Assembly: GCA_035995285.1 (NCBI GenBank)
Contig: DASYKO010000284.1
Coordinates: forward strand, 1-15,795
DNA length: 15,795 nt
DNA from: UBA7672 sp035995285
Lineage (GTDB): Bacteria > Pseudomonadota > Alphaproteobacteria > Caulobacterales > Hyphomonadaceae
Direction of reading: 5' to 3'
Part shown: piece by piece, positions 4,491 through 10,732 of the stretch
Position numbering within the stretch: position 1 is the first letter of the stretch
Layout of the letters: each line of letters opens with the position of its first letter
Made by a program: the position numbers and the translations under genes
The notes under the pieces: generated by a model
What the model was told of the DNA's origin: nothing
What the model saw: the letters and a program-made list of their open reading frames with translations, nothing else
Database searches by the model: none

Positions 4491-6323
4491 TTACGACAGT
4501 TTCAACCCCTCCATCTCGCCGCTCTCCCGCCAGGCCTTCAGCACCTCGAAGAACTTGATCGGGCCGGCGCCGTACATGTCGGTCATGAAGCCGGCGCGGT
4601 TGCCGTGGGCGCCTTCGGAATTGTAGTAGCCGGGGGTGCACTCGCTGTAGAACCGCACGCCAAGGCGCGCGAGAGAGCGGACTTCGTCGACATAGGCCTT
4701 CTCGGCTTCGGCGGTGGGCTCGAGCGCCTCCGCGCCGCGCTTCTTGGCTTCGGTGACCATGTAGACGACCTGCCTCGCTTGCTCGTTGAGGGCCATTGGC
4801 ACACTGACCGTGATGGCGGTCTGGGTGAAGCCGAGGAAGAAGCAGTTCGGGAAGCCATGGGTGGCAAGGCCGTGCATGGTGCGCAGGCCATCCTTCCAGT
4901 GGTCGGAGAGTTTCACGCCATCGCGGCCGATAACGTCATAGCCGGAGCGGCGGGTGTAGGCGGTGCCGACCTCGAAGCCGGTGGCGAAGATCAGGCAGTC
5001 GACATCGAAGGCGCGGCCGTTGGCGATCACGGCGGTTTCGGTGAGCGCTTCGACGCCCCTGCCCGCCGTGTCGACCAGCTGGACGTTGGGACGGTTGAAG
5101 GTGGCCAGGTATTCGTCGTGGAAGCAGGGGCGCTTGCAGAATTGGCGGTACCAAGGCTTGAGCGCTTCGGCGGTGGCGGCGTCCTTCACGATTGAATCCA
5201 CGCGGGCGCGGACCTGGTTCATCTTGCGGTAGTCGGCGAGTTCCAGCAGGTCGGCGCGCTCTTCCTTGGTCAGGCGGCGGCCGAGCTTCTTGCCGGCGTC
5301 CTTCACCGCCGGGCCCATCAGGTTGCGGAAGATGTCGGTCCAGCCGTCCTGCACGAGATCCTCGTCTGCGTGGCCGCCGCTGGTGAGGACATTGAAGTTC
5401 TCCATGCGCCGCTGCTGCCATCCGGGCTCAAGGCTCGCGGCCCAGGCCGGATCCGTCTCGCCATTGTTGCGGACGTCGATGGAGGATGGCGTGCGCTGGA
5501 AGACGTAGAGCTGCTTGGCCCACTCGCCGAGATGCGGGATCGCCTGCACGGCGGTAGCGCCGGTGCCGATGATGCCGACGCGCTTGTCCTTGAGCCTCGT
5601 CATGTTCCCGGAATTGTCGCCGCCGGTATAGCCATAGTCCCAGCGGCTGGTGTGGAAGGTGTGGCCCTTGAAGTCGTTGATACCGGGAATGCCCGGCAGC
5701 TTCGGCCGGTTGAGCGGACCGGCGGCCATGGCGACATACTGCGCCCGGAATTTGTCGCAGCGGTTGGTGGAGACGATCCAGCGTTGCGCCGTCCCGTCCC
5801 AGCGCAGTTCGGTGATCGAAGTCTGGAACAGCGCGTCCTTGTAGAGATCGTAGTGCCGCGCGATGCGCTGCGAGTGCTCGAGGATTTCCGGGGCGAACGA
5901 GTATTTGTGCTTCGGCATGTAGCCGAGCTCTTCGAGCAGCGGCAGATAGCAGTAGCTTTCCACATCGCACATCGCGCCGGGATAGCGGTTCCAGTACCAG
6001 GTGCCGCCGACATCGCCGGCCTTGTCGACCAGCCTGATCCGCTTGAACCCAGCCTCGCGCAGCCGCGCGCTCATCAGGAGGCCGCCGAACCCTCCGCCGA
6101 TAACGAGGAAGTCGACCTCGTCGTTGACCGGCGCGCGCGTGAAGCCCGGCTCGACATAGGGGTCGTCGACATAGCGCGAGAAATCGCCCTCGACCTGGAC
6201 ATACTGGCCGATGCCGTCGTCGCGCAGGCGCTTGTCGCGCTCGGCGAGATATTTGGCGTGGAGCGTCTCCGGATCGAAATCGATCCCGCCGATCACGTCT
6301 GTCAGTTCGGGTGTGAGGTTCAT
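4491..6323 (-). CDS. Type I Baeyer-Villiger monooxygenase (FAD, NADPH)
   Basis: A 610-aa flavoprotein predicted to insert oxygen next to a ketone carbonyl, giving an ester or lactone. The FAD Rossmann motif GGGFGG is at 76-81 and GGTWYWNRYPGAMCD at 106-120. The family fingerprint FxGxxxHxxxWD is present as FKGHTFHTSRWD at 218-229. The NADPH Rossmann motif is GTGATA at 253-258. R277 in QRTP and D120 occupy positions of active-site residues known in this family. The roughly 65-residue extension before the FAD motif (KYLAERDKRLRDDGIGQY) and the C-terminal ECTPGYYNSEG resemble the larger cyclododecanone/cyclopentadecanone and steroid types rather than short cyclohexanone enzymes. The substrate is not predictable. 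The start at 6323 is used because the in-frame extension upstream to 6467 runs antisense through a tRNA gene. No operon partner on this strand. Confidence 0.93.
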   Translation of the reverse strand: MNLTPELTDVIGGIDFDPETLHAKYLAERDKRLRDDGIGQYVQVEGDFSRYVDDPYVEPGFTRAPVNDEVDFLVIGGGFGGLLMSARLREAGFKRIRLVDKAGDVGGTWYWNRYPGAMCDVESYCYLPLLEELGYMPKHKYSFAPEILEHSQRIARHYDLYKDALFQTSITELRWDGTAQRWIVSTNRCDKFRAQYVAMAAGPLNRPKLPGIPGINDFKGHTFHTSRWDYGYTGGDNSGNMTRLKDKRVGIIGTGATAVQAIPHLGEWAKQLYVFQRTPSSIDVRNNGETDPAWAASLEPGWQQRRMENFNVLTSGGHADEDLVQDGWTDIFRNLMGPAVKDAGKKLGRRLTKEERADLLELADYRKMNQVRARVDSIVKDAATAEALKPWYRQFCKRPCFHDEYLATFNRPNVQLVDTAGRGVEALTETAVIANGRAFDVDCLIFATGFEVGTAYTRRSGYDVIGRDGVKLSDHWKDGLRTMHGLATHGFPNCFFLGFTQTAITVSVPMALNEQARQVVYMVTEAKKRGAEALEPTAEAEKAYVDEVRSLARLGVRFYSECTPGYYNSEGAHGNRAGFMTDMYGAGPIKFFEVLKAWRESGEMEGLKLS

Positions 6324-6452
6324 GGGCCGATTGTAGAAGCCTGTTGGGGCCGGGCAAGCCGGACGTCGCGTAAAGAGAGCCAATTTGCAGGGCAAACTAG
6401 CCGTTCCCAGCGGGGCGAAAATCCGTATGGTGCGGCCTCCGCGAGCCAGGTC

Positions 6453-6528
6453 GGGCCTGTAGCTCAATGGTTAGAGCCGGCCGCTCATAACGGTCTGGTT
6501 GCAGGTTCGAGTCCTGCCGGGCCCACCA
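6453..6528 (+). tRNA. tRNA with CAU anticodon, probably tRNA-Ile2 (lysidine type)
   Basis: A complete 76-nt cloverleaf. The acceptor is GGGCCTG/CGGGCCC with one U-G pair, the D stem GCTC/GAGC with an 8-nt loop, the anticodon stem GGCCG/CGGTC with loop CTCATAA, and the T stem GCAGG/CCTGC with TTCGAGT. Discriminator A and CCA are encoded. The anticodon is CAU. The 1-72 pair is G-C, so it is not initiator tRNA. The short D loop (AATGGTTA) and TGGTT variable loop resemble tRNA-Ile2, in which TilS converts C34 to lysidine to read AUA. Elongator tRNA-Met is the alternative. CTTTTT follows at 6531-6536 and may end transcription. Confidence 0.95.
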
Positions 6529-6739
6529 CGCTTTTTCGGGGAGTTGCGCGCGGGGCGGTGGTCGCCAGATGCGCAAGGCGCGCCGTGACATTTCTGTCAG
6601 CTGTAGGGCGCGGCTCCAGCCTGCCATTCCACGCCGCCAGTTCGTGGTGGGCGTGACACGAACCTGCCCTATTTGGACGGCGGATTCACACATGCGCGCC
6701 TTGCCTCCCCGAAAGGCGCACTCCTGAAAGGACTGCACT

Positions 6740-7504
6740 ATGAAACGGCCTCTCAAACCATTCGCCCTCGCCCTGCTCGGCGCCTCTGCGCTTGCCGCGT
6801 GTTCGACCGCGCCAATGGCGTCGGCACAGACCCCTCCCCAGAACTGGAATTCCCCGCCCATGAGTTCGATCCAGCCCGAGACCACCATCACGCTTACCGG
6901 CAAGGGGTCGGTCGATCATGCGCCCGACATCGCGATGATCTCCGTCGGCGTGAATGTGGAGGCCGCGACCGCGTCGCTCGCGATGACCCAGCAGGCCGAG
7001 GCGATGAACGGCGTGTTCAATGCGGTGAAGGCTTCGGGCGTCGCCGAGCGCGACATGCAGACGAGCAACCTGTCGCTCAACCCGGTCTATGACTATCCGC
7101 CCAACCAGAAGCCGCGCCTGCGCGCGTACAACGCGTCGAACCAGATCACCATCAAGGTTCGCGACCTGAAGAATCTTGGGAAGACGCTGGATGCTGTTGT
7201 GAAGGCTGGCGGCAACACGATCAACGGCATCTCGTTCGACATCGACAAGCCGGAGCAGTTCCAGAACGACGCTCGCGTGGCCGCCATCCAGGACGCCGCG
7301 AAAAAGGCCGAGCTCTATGCCAAGGCCGTCGGCTACAAGGTGAAGCGGATCGTGACGGTATCGGAGACCGACTTCGGCCCGCGGCCGCCGGTACCGATGA
7401 TGATGCGCATGCAGGTGAACCAGGCGGCCGAGGCGACGCCTGTTGCGGCCGGCGAGGTCTCGCTGGAGCAGACGGTGAGCGTGACGTTTGAGTTGTCGAA
7501 GTAG
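6740..7504 (+). CDS. SIMPL-domain (DUF541, BP26/OMP28-like) envelope protein
   Basis: A 254-aa exported protein. The N-terminus carries a lipobox-like LAAC (C21) inside a hydrophobic segment, and also a possible ordinary signal peptidase site after ASA (27-29). It is therefore either a lipoprotein or a soluble periplasmic protein. From about residue 45 it follows the SIMPL domain: TITLTGKGSVDHAPDIAMISVGV, an MNGVFNAVKASGVAERDMQTSNLSL-like helix-strand, YNASNQITIKVRDL, and an AKKAELYAKAVG helix followed by V-x-x-V-SE. The known relative is Brucella BP26, which forms periplasmic oligomeric rings. The molecular function is unclear. The start is supported by GAAAGGAC upstream. It stands alone, with strong hairpins after it. 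Confidence 0.9.
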   Translation: MKRPLKPFALALLGASALAACSTAPMASAQTPPQNWNSPPMSSIQPETTITLTGKGSVDHAPDIAMISVGVNVEAATASLAMTQQAEAMNGVFNAVKASGVAERDMQTSNLSLNPVYDYPPNQKPRLRAYNASNQITIKVRDLKNLGKTLDAVVKAGGNTINGISFDIDKPEQFQNDARVAAIQDAAKKAELYAKAVGYKVKRIVTVSETDFGPRPPVPMMMRMQVNQAAEATPVAAGEVSLEQTVSVTFELSK

Positions 7505-7514
7505 GGTTGGTTGT

Positions 7515-7562
7515 GCCTGTCCTGCGTGGTGGATGGCCTCCACCACGCAGGTGGGGACAGGC
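7515..7562 (+). terminator. Long bulged hairpin after the SIMPL gene
   Basis: TGCGTGGTGGA (7523-7533) pairs perfectly with TCCACCACGCA (7539-7549) around a 5-nt loop. After a 5-nt bulge (7550-7554) the stem continues with TGTCC (7518-7522)/GGACA (7555-7559), plus GCC/GGC outside. It begins 11 nt after the stop codon. There is no T-run, so it may be an mRNA-stabilising 3' structure rather than a true terminator. Confidence 0.6.
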
Positions 7563-7654
7563 GGAGCGCCGGCCTCCGCGATCGGCTCGTGCGATCGCAT
7601 CGATACCTGAACTGGCGTTTTGATTGCGGTATGCATCGGGCGTGACTCATTGTT

Positions 7655-7682
7655 CCCGCAAGTGACGTCTGCGGGGTGTTTT
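7655..7682 (+). terminator. Rho-independent terminator candidate
   Basis: CCCGCA (7655-7660) and TGCGGG (7670-7675) form a 6-bp stem with a 9-nt loop, followed by GTGTTTTGC. It is the first T-tailed hairpin after the SIMPL gene, about 150 nt past its stop. On the other strand the tail is not T-rich. Confidence 0.55.
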
Positions 7683-7708
7683 GCGCTGAAAAGCAGGATG
7701 AAATTTGG

Positions 7709-8332
7709 CTATCCGGGTTCGATGTGTTTGGCGCTTCGGAGCCGAGCGCCAGGAGATGCGGCGACGGTTTCTTGTTGTAGGGGTTTGTAGGCTTTCAATG
7801 CCTCGGCCAGATCGCGGACTTTGGCCTCGGCGATGCGCGCGAGGCGGCGCGCATAGCGCAGCACATAGGCCTCGCGAGAGTTGATGGCGCGGCGCAGGGC
7901 CTCGATGCGCAAGGCGTAGTTGCGGCAGGGGCGTTTCTCGGTGGGCTCCGATCTCTTGCGCGAGCTGCGTTTTCCCGGCGCCGGCGTGCTCATGCGGAAG
8001 CTGACTCTCCAGGTCGTGCAGTCATCGCTGTAGGAGCGGCGGAAGCGCGGCATGTCCTCGTTGGATTGAGGCAGGCGTGGAGGTTGCCGCTTGGCGCGAG
8101 GCTTTGGCGCGGGCAGTTCAAGCTCGCGGGCGTCAGCGCGGATGGCGCGGCGGACGAGGGTTTCGAGATCACGCAGCCCGTGGCCCAGCGCGCGGTGCTC
8201 CAGCGCGCGCATCCAGCCCCAGCGGATGAGCTGTTCCGGATGGCCGAAGCCGAGGACGAGTTCTCGCCAGAGCGTGACCGCCTGTTCCCAGAGGCTGGGG
8301 AGGGAGTTGCGTGTGGGTCGTGGCGTGGTCAT
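7709..8332 (-). CDS. Unrecognised basic 207-aa protein
   Basis: I do not recognise a named family. The protein has a Trp/Leu-rich N-terminal part (residues about 11-65, WEQAVTLWRELVLGFGHPEQ then LIRWGWMRALEHRALGHGLR), a helical DLETLVRRAIRADARELEL stretch, and a Pro/Arg-rich middle (about 75-140). The C-terminal helix is highly charged (about 143-185, RIEALRRAINSREAYVLRYA then RRLARIAEAKVRDLAEAL), probably a coiled coil or nucleic-acid-facing helix. No signal peptide or membrane helix is evident. Codon use (GC-rich third positions) matches its neighbours, which supports a real gene. The ATG at 8332 has only a weak ribosome-binding site. It is convergent with the SIMPL gene and has no operon partner. 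Confidence 0.72.
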   Translation of the reverse strand: MTTPRPTRNSLPSLWEQAVTLWRELVLGFGHPEQLIRWGWMRALEHRALGHGLRDLETLVRRAIRADARELELPAPKPRAKRQPPRLPQSNEDMPRFRRSYSDDCTTWRVSFRMSTPAPGKRSSRKRSEPTEKRPCRNYALRIEALRRAINSREAYVLRYARRLARIAEAKVRDLAEALKAYKPLQQETVAASPGARLRSAKHIEPG

Positions 8333-8647
8333 CGGCGCGCTCGTTCAACTGTTCGAGCGCGATTATCGACTCAGGTTTTGGGCATGCTGGGGAGAATATT
8401 TTTTCCACCACCTGTTGGGCCCCACGGGAAGTGAATGGGGACAAGGAGTTGGCGGCGCGGATTTTCGAAAATGCTCGCGCATACTGGTGGGAATTAATGC
8501 ACGGGGCCCCACGCCGACAGGCGCGGATCGAGCGACAGCTCCGCCGGAACAAGGCCCCACACCCCCACCTGTCGTTCCGCCAGGGGCGTGGATGCGTGGT
8601 CTCTTCCCCTGAAAGGGCGAGATCGGCGGGCGGCGCTGTCGATGTCG
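8333..8647. other. 315-nt stretch without a convincing gene
   Basis: It lies between two minus-strand genes, downstream of panD and upstream of the 207-aa protein, so it should hold the latter's promoter. I see a 12-bp perfect palindrome ATTTTCGAAAAT at 8461-8472, two GGGCCCCAC copies (8418-8426 and about 8505-8513), and a short AT-rich patch around 8394-8405. No exact EcfG-type promoter, terminator with a T-tail, or coding signal was found. Short reading frames here have arginine/proline-rich, gene-unlike composition. Confidence 0.5.
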
Positions 8648-9007
8648 TCAGGCGATGCCGGTGACGACTTCGTTCTTGTCGTTGAGTTTGACCACCGCGG
8701 GCGCGTGTTGCCTTGCGGCGTCGGCGTCCATCTGGGCCCAGCTGGCGATGATCACGCGGTCGCCGACCTGGAAGTAGCGGGCGGCTGCGCCGTTGACGCC
8801 GATGGCTTTCGAGCCGCGCGGGGCTTCGATTGCGTAGGTGGTGATCCGCGCGCCGTTGGTGATGTTCCAGATGTCGATCTGCTCGTGCGGGAGGATGCCT
8901 GCCTGCTCGAGGAGATCCATGTCGATGGAGCACGAGCCTTCATAGTGAAGGTCGCACTGGGTGACGGCAGCCCGGTGGAGCTTGCCCTTCATCATGGTCA
9001 GGAACAC
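8648..9007 (-). CDS. panD: Aspartate 1-decarboxylase
   Basis: A 119-aa protein matching PanD along its whole length. It makes beta-alanine from L-aspartate for pantothenate and coenzyme A synthesis. The self-cleavage site G24-S25 lies in LHYEGSCSID; cleavage leaves the pyruvoyl cofactor on S25. Other conserved segments are KLHRAAVT (9-16), DIWNITNGARITTYAIEAPRG (45-65), VNGAAAR and GDRVIIASWAQM. The start is the GTG at 9007, because GGAGG (9016-9012) lies 4 nt upstream and the resulting N-terminus MFLTMMKGKLHR is of normal family length; an ATG four codons later would be poorly placed. It stands alone on this strand, away from panB/panC. Confidence 0.96.
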   Translation of the reverse strand: MFLTMMKGKLHRAAVTQCDLHYEGSCSIDMDLLEQAGILPHEQIDIWNITNGARITTYAIEAPRGSKAIGVNGAAARYFQVGDRVIIASWAQMDADAARQHAPAVVKLNDKNEVVTGIA

Positions 9008-9266
9008 GTGTCCTCCAAACGCCCCCCACCTTGCTCAAACAAGATGGTATTCGGGGCATCGCGCTATCCATTACAGTTGAGGGGGTTTCCCTGCCGTAAA
9101 AGGTTTGCGCCCTGCGCTGGCAAGGCTTGGGCCATAGCCCGAGCTATCCAGCTTGGTTAAGGTGAAAGGCGGCCTCTTTGCTGGGCCATTCCTTTTCAGG
9201 GGATGGCAGCCGGGATACGCCTGTCTTGCGCAACCGATACATACGGTCGCCGAAGGAGCCTTTTAT

Positions 9267-10229
9267 ATGGGCCATGACTTCCGAAACGTAAAGTCCGGGG
9301 AACATAACATCCGTGTGGCGGTGGAGGGCTCGGGGCCCCTCGTCCTGATGGTGCACGGGTTTCCGGAAAGCTGGTCGGCGTTCCGCCACCAGCTGGGGCC
9401 GATTGCGAAGGCCGGTTTCACGGCGGCGGCGATTGACGTGCGCGGATATGGCGGCTCATCCAAGCCGCATGCGGTGGAGGCCTATGACATGGCCTCGCTC
9501 GTCGCCGACAATCAGGCGGTGGCGGATGCGCTGGGCGGGGGCAAGGCGATACTGGTCGGTCGCGACTGGGGCGCGCCGATCGTGTGGAATTCGGCGCTCG
9601 CAGATCCCAAGCGGTTTACGGCGGTGGCCGGCATGTCGATCCCGCACACGGGCGGCGGGGCGGTTCCGATGATCGACTTCGTGCGGAAGATGTTCACGGA
9701 CAACGGCCACTTTTTCTACATGGTCTATTTCCAGGACGAGGGCGTGGCGGAGAAGGAGCTGGAAGCCAACGTCCGCGATAGCATCCGGCGGATTTACTAC
9801 ACCTGGTCGGGCGACAAGCCGCCGGGAGGGTGGCCGGTGGGCAAGAAGCATGGCGAGCCGTTCCTGCTCGGCATGAATGATCCAGGCACGTTCGGCGCGT
9901 GGATGCCGGATTCGGAGGTCGATCACCTGGTGAAGGAGTTCGGGGGATCGGGCTTCCGTGGGCCGCTGAACCGCTATCGCAATTTCCATCGCGACTTCGA
10001 ATGGGCCAAGCAATTTGCGGGCAGGAAGATCGAACAGCCTGCCCTGTTCATGGCGGGCGACAGGGACATCGGGATCACGATGTTCGGCCAGGGCGTGGAA
10101 GAGCGGATGCGGGCGGCGGTTCCCGGTCTGCGCGGCTTCCACATCATCCCGGGCGCGGGACACTGGAACCAGCAGGAACAGCCGGAGGCGACGAACAGGA
10201 TCCTGATCGACTGGCTGAAGGGGCTTTAG
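9267..10229 (+). CDS. Alpha/beta hydrolase, epoxide-hydrolase-like
   Basis: A 320-aa protein with the layout of soluble epoxide hydrolases, which open epoxides to diols through an aspartyl ester. Motifs: oxyanion HGFPESW (30-36), DVRGYGGSSKP (57-67), nucleophile D100 in VGRDWGAP, the lid with Y151 in FFYMVYFQDEGVAEKELE, a second lid tyrosine Y237 in LNRYRNF, acid D267 in AGDRDIG and H299 in GAGHWNQQEQP. Asp rather than Ser at the nucleophile, together with the two lid tyrosines and YFQ-GVAE segment, separates it from esterases and dehalogenases. The start at 9267 has AGGAG (9254-9258) 8 nt upstream. The physiological substrate is unknown. It is divergent from panD and followed by a REPIN-like repeat. 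Confidence 0.91.
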   Translation: MGHDFRNVKSGEHNIRVAVEGSGPLVLMVHGFPESWSAFRHQLGPIAKAGFTAAAIDVRGYGGSSKPHAVEAYDMASLVADNQAVADALGGGKAILVGRDWGAPIVWNSALADPKRFTAVAGMSIPHTGGGAVPMIDFVRKMFTDNGHFFYMVYFQDEGVAEKELEANVRDSIRRIYYTWSGDKPPGGWPVGKKHGEPFLLGMNDPGTFGAWMPDSEVDHLVKEFGGSGFRGPLNRYRNFHRDFEWAKQFAGRKIEQPALFMAGDRDIGITMFGQGVEERMRAAVPGLRGFHIIPGAGHWNQQEQPEATNRILIDWLKGL

Positions 10230-10237
10230 GGCGAGAA

Positions 10238-10327
10238 CGTAGGGTGCATGGAGCGGAGCGGAATGCACCTCGGCGGGTGGGCGTGGTTGGAAAGAGGTGC
10301 AATGCGCTTCGCTCCATGCACCCTACG
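10238..10327. repeat. REPIN-like inverted pair of REP elements
   Basis: The 18-bp outer arms CGTAGGGTGCATGGAGCG (10238-10255) and CGCTCCATGCACCCTACG (10310-10327) are perfect inverted repeats. Each arm belongs to a roughly 32-nt unit that is itself an imperfect palindrome (GGTGCAT...ATGCACC at 10243-10269; GGTGCA...TGCACC at 10296-10322). The units are separated by about 24 nt. This is the structure of a REPIN (two REP sequences in opposite orientation), mobilised in other bacteria by RAYT transposases. It sits 9 nt after the epoxide-hydrolase stop and may also act as an mRNA 3' structure. No RAYT gene is in the window. Confidence 0.72.
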
Positions 10328-10452
10328 GGTTTGGTATTCGGCGCTTCTCCGGTCACAAAAGTTGCAAAAACAGGTCTTTCCCCAGCCTTGCGCTGGGTCG
10401 CAGTTGACCTTCGCGTGCTCCTCACGGCAGATGGCTGCATAGTCGATCGATC

Positions 10453-10657
10453 CCCGCGGGAGAGAGTGGGTATCCTTGTTACTTTCAAGGACGGCCCACC
10501 GCCGAAGGCGCAACCGCCCCGGAAACGCTCAGGCAAAAGGGCCGCGGGAGTGACGACAACGCTGGAAAGAGTGGGAGCCCGTGAGGGTATTTCCACCGCC
10601 GACGGAGTAAGCGCTTCCTCAATGGGGGCGTGAATCTCTCAGGCACATCCGACAGCG
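10453..10657 (+). ncRNA. Tandem glycine riboswitch upstream of the gcv operon
   Basis: Two glycine aptamers in series. Aptamer 1: P1 is CCCGCGG (10453-10459)/CCGCGGG (10542-10548), with GGGAGAGAG at its start, ACCGCCG at 10498-10504 and the conserved GCTCAGGCAAAAGG at 10527-10540. A short linker follows. Aptamer 2: P1 is CGCTG (10560-10564)/CAGCG (10653-10657), with GGAAAGAG, ACCGCCG at 10595-10601 and CTCTCAGGCA at 10636-10645. These are the hallmark elements of the gcvT-motif RNA, which normally activates glycine cleavage genes when glycine binds. The location directly before gcvT fits. Confidence 0.95.
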
Positions 10658-10732
10658 GGGGCGCATCGCGAAGGCGATGGCGCTACCTGTTGAAGCCCTG
10701 GCTTGCTGGCCTCGGCGTGTCGGAGATCCACG
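10648..10732 (+). promoter_or_regulatory. Candidate expression platform with Shine-Dalgarno-blocking helix
   Basis: TCCGACA (10648-10654) is perfectly complementary to TGTCGGA (10718-10724). The second element runs into the gcvT ribosome-binding site GGAGAT (10722-10727). The first overlaps the 3' strand of the aptamer-2 P1 helix (10653-10657). Formation of P1 with glycine bound would therefore compete with the blocking helix and free the ribosome-binding site, a translational ON switch. The complementarity is seen; the mechanism is inferred. Confidence 0.55.

Noticed and set aside
6324..6467. 48-residue N-terminal extension of the Baeyer-Villiger monooxygenase
   Set aside because: It runs antisense through the 3-prime intergenic region and into the tRNA. 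The family N-terminus begins with the short helical extension starting at MNLTPELT.
5370..6656. 428-aa plus-strand frame opposite the monooxygenase
   Set aside because: It is the antisense of a strongly supported gene in high-GC DNA, has no family-like motifs, and runs on through the tRNA.
6397..6903. Minus-strand frame through the tRNA, containing WARQDSNLQPDRYERPALTIE
   Set aside because: This peptide is the antisense translation of the tRNA gene at 6453-6528 and recurs in databases as a false hypothetical protein. The rest of the frame is a shadow of the SIMPL gene.
9001..9030. GGAAC at 9001-9005 as a possible EcfG promoter upstream of the epoxide hydrolase
   Set aside because: It lacks CGTT at the required spacing and lies inside the panD start region.
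10238..10327. Reading the inverted repeat simply as a terminator or as a CRISPR unit
   Set aside because: There is no T-run, and the arms are each palindromic with a 24-nt centre and only one copy pair, which fits a REPIN better than either.
10404..10441. TTGACC upstream of the riboswitch as a housekeeping -35
   Set aside because: No convincing -10 element lies at 16-18 nt, so the gcv promoter was not called.
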